DNA from: Erythroxylum novogranatense
Taxonomy: Eukaryota > Streptophyta > Magnoliopsida > Malpighiales > Erythroxylaceae
Direction of reading: 5' to 3'
NCBI GenBank assembly: GCA_029891385.1
Contig: JAIWQS010000093.1
Coordinates: 682,001 to 746,000, forward strand
Length of the DNA: 64,000 nt
Part shown: positions 57,641-64,000 of the stretch, one piece after another
How positions within the stretch are numbered: the first letter of the stretch is position 1
Layout: each line of letters begins with the position of its first letter
Translations under genes and position numbers: made by a program
Notes under the pieces: generated by a model
Told to the model about the DNA's origin: nothing
Seen by the model: only the letters and a program-made list of their open reading frames with translations
Databases searched by the model: none

Positions 57641-58004
57641 AAACTAATCATCTCCTCGACTAAAAACTTGATCATAGTAAGCAGGCCACAATCGCAGGCC
57701 ATGTTCTGGGCTTCTTTCATGATTGTGGCATGTAGGCGACGATCATGGGCTGTTGTTTTGGCCCAAATATCTCCAAACGTTTCCCATTCTTCAATGTTGA
57801 CGCTAAAACGCTAGCAAACACATCAAAATACCTCAAAAATATAATATTTAAGCTTAAATACCTGTAGTAACCTATAAAAGACTTAAAACATAAATAATTA
57901 ACAAACTAACACAATTCTAACCTAAACACGTACCAAATGATTGAATTAATAGTTAAACACATATCAAACTATACCCTAAAACATAATGCATTTTACACTT
58001 ATCA
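57640..58004 (-). repeat. 5' LTR piece of the Tat/Athila-like element, truncated
   Basis: 57690-58004 matches 54733-55024 closely. On the minus strand it begins TGATAAGTGTAAAATGCATT at 58004. Only about 0.36 kb remains of an LTR that is about 1.5 kb at its other end. Confidence 0.8.
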
Positions 58005-58710
58005 ACTCATATGTGATTTTAGGCACAATTTAGAAGCAAAGAAGTTAAAGTGAGTCGAAAGCAAGATATTTTCACCCTTTACCCAAGATTTACATTCACT
58101 TGTTTTCTTGGAGCAAGAAGAAGATTAGAGAAAGTAAAGAAAAAAAAAGACAAGAAATGAAAACACAAAGAAAATGAATTAAAGTTGCTCACGACTATGC
58201 ATGCCCTATGCAAGAACGTGATTTTAAAATTAATGGAAAGAATTTTGATTAATTGGTATAGCAACATGAAGGAGAAAAACGCATGCAACAGTTGGAAGCG
58301 TGAAGAGAAAAATGGCAATGCAAAGACACAACAACGGGATAAAAAAAAACAACATAGCAACAGACATTAGGCATTTCATGTAAACAGTGTGCATGTCATG
58401 AAACCAAAACGACATGCAACAAAGATGGAAAAATAAGGAGATAAAAATGCAGTGCGTAAGGCAGGAGCAATAGAAATGTAGACGTGTGTTTCACACAGGT
58501 GTTCAATAGTAGTGAGGGTTTTAAATAAGTGAACAATGGAGAGGACAAAAACTAATTAGAAAAATAAAGAAGAAAAACAGTAACATAGAAAAGGAGCAAG
58601 GGTGAGAGTGTCGGTTGAAGAGGTTTTGTTGGGCTGAATCGAGTAGGAACCTCGGGAGAGCATGAAGATGGAGGCAAGCTCTCCACCATGAGGAGACTCA
58701 TAGAGGGGTA
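58005..58710. other. Stretch with no recognised feature
   Basis: About 700 bp, A-rich on the plus strand. It may be older decayed retrotransposon sequence. GGAACCTCGGGAGAGCATGA (about 58649) and neighbours show no known motif. Confidence 0.35.
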
Positions 58711-59527
58711 TGTTGGAGTTATGTAAATATAGTGCCTGGAAAGAAGCTGTATTTACATGTAACTATCTTCTTTGATTCTGCTTTGTAATGAAAATATTTA
58801 TTATTAATAAAACAAAAGAGTTTGGTTTTATCTGTATGAGCATTATATATCGATCATAAGGTATCAAGATTCTTTGTAAGTAATATACATATACATAGAG
58901 ATGTATGGGAAACATGTATATTATTAGAATCAATTAATTGATTTACTGATTGAATAATCAAGTTGGTCGCTTGATTATGGTTTAGAGGCAGTAGTGTTGC
59001 GATTTATCTCCATATAAGTAAAAGAGTTTACTTCAAGGGAATGATGAGCTTTCATATCATGATAGTAGTTCACTGTTGATAATGACACTATTAAATGAAT
59101 CTGGAATCAAGTATGTTTTCAAGAATAAAGTGGGACGTTACTTTAATCTTAAAACATACAACTTAACATTCGCTTATTATGAACCATAATCTTGAAGAGT
59201 GGTGAACTCAGTATATGTTTCATTATAATTCTTGATAAAATCGGAATAGATTTTACTGAGTATTAATCCGAGGTTCTGCATGTTGGAATTATTAATTGAA
59301 ACATGTATCGTGGAACATTCACTCAAATAAAGAGTTTATAGTGTTATCATCTCTTCTAGATGTTTTAAGGAGATTTAGTGATTAAGCTCGGTGCCGATGG
59401 TTTGATGGACTAGCTACCCATCAAGTCTTAACATCGAGATGAGATCTTATGTATTAATCACCATATAAAGTAAAATGAGAGATCTAGAAGGAAAAACCAA
59501 TATAAGGGCAAAACGGTAATTTTACCC
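58711..59527 (+). repeat. Ty1/copia LTR fragment, plus strand
   Basis: It begins TGTTGGAGTTATGTAAATATA and is close to the minus-strand LTR at 17096-18638. It stops near 59527 in TTACCCTTTGTTATG and goes straight into reverse transcriptase, without the rest of the LTR, primer site, gag, protease and integrase. A large internal deletion removed them. Confidence 0.87.
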
Positions 59528-60627
59528 TTTGTTATGCGGATGGCTAGATTGGTAGCTAAAGGCTATACTCAAAAGGAGGGTATAGACTATGAGGAGACTT
59601 TTTCTTCGGTTGTCATGCTTAAGTCCATCAGGATTCTTTTGGCCATAGCAGCCTGTTTCAATTATGAAATATGGCGAATGGATGTCAAGACCGCATTTCT
59701 TAATGGGGATCTTGAGGAGACCATTTATATGGCCCAACCAGAAGGATTCATTGAGCCAGGTAATGAGCATAAGGTTTGCAAGTTGCAAAGGTCCATTTAT
59801 GGACTTAAGCAAACATCTAGGTCTTGGAACATTAGGTTTGATAAGGCAATCAAAACCTATGGGTTCATCAAAGCCTAGATAAGCCTTGTGTTTATAAAGA
59901 ATACAAGAAGGAAGGTTACTTTCCTAATCACGTATGTTGATGACATTACGCTCATTGGGAATGATGCGGGAATGTTATCTCTGTTAAGGATGGCTGAATG
60001 AGCGATTTTCAATGAAGGATTTGGGAGAGGTTACCTATGTTCTAGGGATCAAACTTATAAGGGATCGAAAGAACAAGCAGCTAGCTTTGTCTCAACTAAC
60101 CTACATTGAGAATATGCTCAATAAGTTCGCCATGCAAGATTCCAAGAGGGGTTTTACTCCTACTAGACATGGAATGAAACTTTCAAAGGAACAAGCACCT
60201 AAAACTCAAGAGGAGGTTGAACGCATGCGTAACATTCCATATTCTTCGGTAGTTTGTAGTTTGATGTATGCAATGCTGTGCACTAGACCGGATATCTGTT
60301 ACGCAGTGGGACTGGTAAGCAGATTTCAGTCCTAATTCAGGAATGGAACATTGGACTACGGTTAAGTGTATACTTAAGTACCTTCGTAGGACGAAGAACT
60401 TAATGCTTGTTTACTCTGGAAGTAATCTTATTCCGACAGGATATACGGATTCTGATTTCCAATCAGATGTTGATTCAAGGAAATCAACTTCGGTTCTATA
60501 TTTACTTTATGAGGTGGAGCCATAGTTTGAAGGAGTGTCAAGCAATCTTGTATTCTTGATTTGACTATGGAGGTCGAGTATATTCTTGCTTGTGAAAGCG
60601 AAGAAGGCGATACCGTTAGGAAGTTCT
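59528..60627 (+). pseudogene. Ty1/copia reverse transcriptase and RNase H
   Basis: 59534-59876 is open for 114 residues: ARLVAKGYTQKEGIDYEETF, RMDVKTAFLNGDLEETIYM with the catalytic Asp, QPEGFIEPG, and YGLKQTSRSW. A stop at 59877-59879 and frameshifts follow. YVDDITLIGN (about 59932-59961) holds the active site. 60012-60335 is open again (MKDLGEVTYVLGIKLIRDRK to ARPDICYAVGLVSRFQ-like text). 60343-60525 begins RNase H (HWTTVKCILKYLRRTKNLML), with TGYTDSDF carrying its Asp. GGAISWKSVKQ and MEVEYILACE lie in shifted frames to 60600. The family B-type LTR at 60631 cuts the end. Confidence 0.93.
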
Positions 60628-61155
60628 AAATGTAACATCCGCTACCGATCGCGATGAGCATATTAGTACAGTAGTGTCGTGATTGCATATTTAGTGATCG
60701 AGTGCTTTGTGGCCTCTGAGATAGATTATTTTGCACATGCATACATAGTGACATGCATTCATGATTATTCCGACATTTAAATTGTGATTATGAGTTGAAT
60801 TGTGAATTTTGAGATAATTGAGTTAAATTTGATTTAAAGTGAATTAGGGATAATTTGAGTGGAATAGTGGAATTAGAGTGAGAATTGAATTTCAGAGAAG
60901 TGAAAATTGAAATTGGCGTGAGATTGAGTGTTTTATATTTTGAGGAATTATGGAATTTTCTGAAATTTTAGAGTTATGTAATGGGACCGAAAAAATGACT
61001 TAGAGGCGATGATTGTGATTCCGATTCGAAAGTGAGTGGAAGATGGTGAGAAAATTTAGATTTAAGAGTTTAGGAATTATTGTGATGATCCATTGAAATT
61101 TAGAGGCTGAGATTAAATGAATTTGAGGCGGTGATTTATAGGTTTAAAGTAAACC

Positions 61156-61169
61156 CTATATATATATAA
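61156..61169 (+). promoter_or_regulatory. Probable TATA box of the B-related LTR
   Basis: CCCTATATATATATAAGAGT lies about 520 bp into the LTR, with a pyrimidine-rich start-like region after it (61200-61290). Confidence 0.6.
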
Positions 61170-61548
61170 GAGTTAGGTTTTGTTTTGGGAGAAAAGCCAA
61201 ATCTTCCCTTTTCCTTCCTCTTTCCGTAAATCGATCGTGGTTCTCTTTCCTTGGAGATTTGCTTGCTTCCTTTTCCTTGTGGTTGGAGAGTTGCTAGCGA
61301 CTTGAGATAGATGATGGTTGGCTTGGATTGAGGAGTTATCGTGATTGAGAGAGAGAGCTTGAGAAGTTTGGAGATTCTAGGGTTTCGATCGATCAGTGAT
61401 TTGGTAAGTTTTATTGTGTTTAATGTTGTATTTATGGTTGTTTATGGCATTTATGGTATTTAATGTGTTAGATGGGGTAGTTGAGTGGGTTTAATGGAGG
61501 TTCTAAGTGTATTAATGGCGGAAAAATCGTGTGGAAAAGGCAAAGTGC

Positions 61549-61730
61549 GGGCGTACGTCGCGACGTCTGCGTCTGGCTTCGCCGCGACGAGCCAGCCCGC
61601 GTTCGACGCGACGAGCGGACCGCCTCGTCGCGACGAATGAATTAAACTCTCGTCGCGACGAAAGCGAGTAGTGTCTTGCACGACGAGGCCAGCCGATTCT
61701 CGCCCGACGTAGGTTCCTTAGTCATGACGA
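61549..61730. repeat. CGTCGCGACG palindrome cluster
   Basis: ACGTCGCGACGTC (61555-61567), CGCCGCGACGAG, CGACGCGACGAG, CGTCGCGACGAATG and CGTCGCGACGAAAG follow each other about every 25 bp. It shares CGTACGTCGCGA with 21359-21370. Confidence 0.9.
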
Positions 61731-62335
61731 CGGCGATTTTCGAAAAGAGAAATAAGTAAGTTTTTGGGCATATCTTGTCGTATAGACTTCTAATTGAGAT
61801 GATTCCAGATTTGTTGTGATCTAGTGAAAGAGGTCTTTGAGTGAGGTTAATGATAAGAGTTCAATTTTAAATCGTGAGTTCTCAATCATAGAAAGGGAGC
61901 TGGTTCTAGTTCCTATAGTGACCTAAGAGTTATGTATAATCAATTGGAGTATAATTAGAGTTTAAATGAGAGAATTGTGAAATTGATGGATATTATTGAC
62001 CTAGTGAATAGAGAATTTGGATTGTGAAGTGAGAAATAGCGGAATGGATTGAAGCGCTGGAAAATCATGATCATGCATCATATCATTCTAAATTAAGACA
62101 TGTGCATTAGTGAATTTAATTGATTGAGCATATAGTGATGAGAATGCGTTTGAATTGTCTTAGTGGCGCCGTTGGATCGTCAGTCCACGGATATTGCTGG
62201 TACTTCCAGGAAGTAGCTCGAAAGTTACAGGTGAGTAACCTAGTTGGTTCCTTGATCTTTGTGTGATAATATGTGCTGTGAGTGTGTGAATTAATTGTTA
62301 ATGTGAATGATATAAATGTGAGATAAATGTGCTGA

Positions 62336-62393
62336 GATTGTGAATACTTGTGATTGTGAATACTTGTGATTGTGAATACTTGTGATTGTGAAT
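62336..62393. repeat. 16-bp tandem repeat GATTGTGAATACTTGT
   Basis: Three full copies and a partial one, exact. Confidence 0.93.
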
Positions 62394-62569
62394 CGGTGTA
62401 CAGAATTATGAGTAAGTGTTCTGATTGTGATTAGCGAGTGAAGTGATAATATATGTGTTAGTGACTGTACAAGTGTTAGTGCATGCCTAACATGATTATA
62501 AGCGGTAAATAAACAGTTGTGACTGGAGCAATTAGTAACCAGAGCTTTAAACTCGAATATCAGTGAAAA

Positions 62570-62648
62570 AGGGAAATAGTGCATACCCAGAGGGCTCTCC
62601 TATCCCTAATGTGAGTGAGCAGTAGTGCATACCCAGAGGGCCCTCCAA
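62570..62648. repeat. AGTGCATACCCAGAGGGC repeat
   Basis: The phrase occurs at about 62577 and 62625, each with a CCCAGAGGG dyad, in the variable zone before the conserved hairpin. Confidence 0.8.
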
Positions 62649-62901
62649 CTTGCTGAAAATGTGATAATTGTGAAAAGTGCCCGAATAGGAAAGTGTTAAC
62701 GCTCAGTCACAACAACATCATAAAATGAGAATTTGCATACATTATGCATCTGACTGCGTAGTGAAATTGAGAATGCGTGTGATATGTGACAATTGTGAAG
62801 TGACATGCTTGGGTTATTTTATTGTATAAATGTGTGAATTGTGTCAATGTTCTAATATGCGTTAAATTATACTATGCAATATATTATGTGTATATGCATG
62901 A

Positions 62902-62954
62902 GTTGGGTGAACCATCGATGATGGTTTCTCATTGAGTTCGCAAACTCACCCAAC
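62902..62954 (+). other. Predicted RNA branched stem in B-related LTR
   Basis: GTTGGGTGA (62902-62910) faces TCACCCAAC (62946-62954), with ACCATC/GATGGT and TGAGTT/AACTCA stems inside. The same layout as 10766-10817. Confidence 0.65.
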
Positions 62955-63345
62955 ATTGCTAATATTTTTGTAAGCGTTAGTAGGTTTCTAGCTCGAGATA
63001 GGCGTTTTCCTGCTGTGCGAGTTTTTAGACTTGTGAAGCGATGGCACACAGGTTGGTCAGCTGGAGCAACTTTTGAGGATGACCTAGTATAGACATTTTT
63101 ATCAGTTTCCTTTTTGGGTTATTGTATTGAGACTTTAGGGGACTCATAGACTTGTCTATATTTTGGATTGATATTATGCAATGAAATTGGGGTTTTAAAT
63201 TTTAGTGATTTGCTTTTGCGGTTTAATTATATTGATGCCATGCGAGTATTTAGTGATAGTTGAAGCGGTAGCACTTCCTTCTTTGTGGGATATCGTCAGT
63301 CGACCCACTGGCGTCGGTGTATACCCTATAGTGAGGGGCGCCACA

Positions 63346-63497
63346 TTAGGTGGTATCGAGCATGGTTTGGCATCTTTTGGGCATAGTGTCTTCTAGGCTT
63401 GAATTTCAGTGAGAAAAGCGAAAATTGATCAGATTCTTGTTGATTGTAGGTCATCCGTTCTTGGAGAGCAAGTGGATCAACCAGCTGACCTAGGATC
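63346..63497 (+). other. Primer site and leader start after the B-related LTR
   Basis: GGTGGTATCGAGCATGG (about 63349-63365) is a tRNA-Met-type primer site with CAG reduced to CG. The leader is cut at 63498 by a copia LTR. Confidence 0.75.
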
Positions 63498-64000
63498 TGT
63501 TAGAGTAATGCCCTGAAGGCAATCGCCTTTAGCGCGTTTTGTACAAAGTAGTGTACAGTCTTTATGAATAAATAAAGAAAGGCATGTTTCATTAATTTGA
63601 TGTTCATAATTTATGAACTGATATTGATCAATAAGCAAATTAATGAAGTCCATGATATATGACATAGCATGAAGGAAATTGTGATGTGATCATACTCATC
63701 GAGATTCCTATCATGTGCAATTATGTCAAGATTCAAATTATCCCTAGTCATATGATTACCGAGATGGACATTGGTAATCCGGAAAGACTAGCACATCTCA
63801 AACTCCTTGATTTGGTCAAGCGAAAGGATCTTAGAAGTCGTAAATATGAGATATTTAGGGTTGAGATGTGGATGCTTACTAGAGGTAGTAAGTACATTCG
63901 ATGACCTGCTATGAGATCATCACATGGATGTCCTATTCTAATGTCGGGATAATCTCATCATAGCAATGGTGCAAGTATCCTTAGACTTGAGGTGCTCAAG
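63498..64000 (+). repeat. Start of a Ty1/copia LTR, off window to the right
   Basis: It begins TGTTAGAGTAATGCCCTGAAGGC. From there it parallels the 3' LTR of the first copia element from about 6168 (CCTAAAGGCAATCCCTTT, TATGAATAAATAAAGAAAGG, GACATAGCATGAAGGAAATT). Five bases before it read GGATC. As nothing like a polypurine tract precedes it, it is likely a 5' or solo LTR. Confidence 0.88.

Larger units (their letters stand above)
60631..63345 (+). repeat. Family B-related LTR (about 2.7 kb), 5' copy
   Basis: It starts TGTAACATCCGCTACC and ends GAGGGGCGCCACA, then TTAGGTGGTATCGAGCATGG, a tRNA-Met-type primer site lacking one base of ATCAGAGC. Landmarks shared with family B are the hairpin GTTGGGTGA...TCACCCAAC (62902-62954), preceded by GCATACATTATGCATC-type text, and modules near 61765-61870. 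It also has a CGTCGCGACG zone (61549-61730), a TATA tract (61156-61169) and a 16-bp repeat (62336-62393). It interrupts the copia RNase H. The element 3' side lies beyond the window or was lost. Confidence 0.82.

Overview
This window looks like a repeat-rich, probably pericentromeric or otherwise gene-poor, piece of a flowering-plant nuclear genome. It is AT-rich, shows no recognisable cellular gene, and is almost wholly made of nested, decayed LTR retrotransposons: Ty1/copia, Ty3/gypsy chromovirus-like and Ty3/gypsy Athila/Tat-like. tRNA-Met-type primer sites (TGGTATCAGAGC), polypurine tracts, TG...CA LTR ends and 5-bp target duplications can be read directly. The species cannot be told from the sequence.

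Layout. 1-7988 is a Ty1/copia element whose 5' LTR is cut by the window edge; its gag-pol is full of stops and frameshifts. It sits in a minus-strand fragment of LTR family A (7989-9650; TGTTGGACCCC...CAACA), which itself sits in a fragment of LTR family B (9651-11244; TGTAACATCC...TGTTACA). 11245-13382 holds a minus-strand Athila ORF1 and its LTR-like flank. 13383-15358 is a plus-strand Athila-like LTR with the start of gag, cut by a family A fragment (15359-about 17095) and a minus-strand copia LTR (to 18638). 18781-24585 is a minus-strand copy of the same Athila-like LTR, split by a complete solo family A LTR (19263-23668, duplication ATCTA) that carries a 412-bp hAT-type MITE. 24586-34880 is an Athila/Tat gag-protease segment, split by a non-autonomous element with two 4.4-kb LTRs and only 0.77 kb of non-coding interior (24851-34413, duplication GAATT). 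35839-39847 is a solo family B LTR (duplication TAAAG). 40038-43690 is minus-strand Ty3/gypsy debris (a Tat-like LTR, another LTR, the integrase C-terminus). A minus-strand Tat/Athila deletion derivative (about 43691-58004) is interrupted by a near-complete SIRE/Maximus-like Ty1/copia element (44165-53980, duplication TATTG) with gag-pol plus a third, envelope-position ORF. 58711-60627 is a copia LTR joined directly to reverse transcriptase. 60631-63497 is a B-related LTR plus primer site, and 63498 to the end is the start of another copia LTR related to the first element.

How it works together. No gene set here encodes a working pathway; every coding region is a retrotransposon part and nearly all are broken. 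The two long-LTR families behave as non-autonomous passengers or solo remnants, and would have needed gag and pol from other copies.

The most interesting signals are non-coding. Short CpG-centred palindromes (CGTCGCGACG, CACGATCGTG, AGTCGACT types) occur in clusters inside unrelated LTR families. LTR families A and B share degenerate modules of about 120-150 bp. Conserved hairpins occur in LTRs, one with a compensating base change. A TATA box has become an (AT)30 microsatellite. Small indels and miscalls recur at CAG/CTG (CHG) sites and break reading frames; this may be an assembly artefact of heavy CHG methylation.
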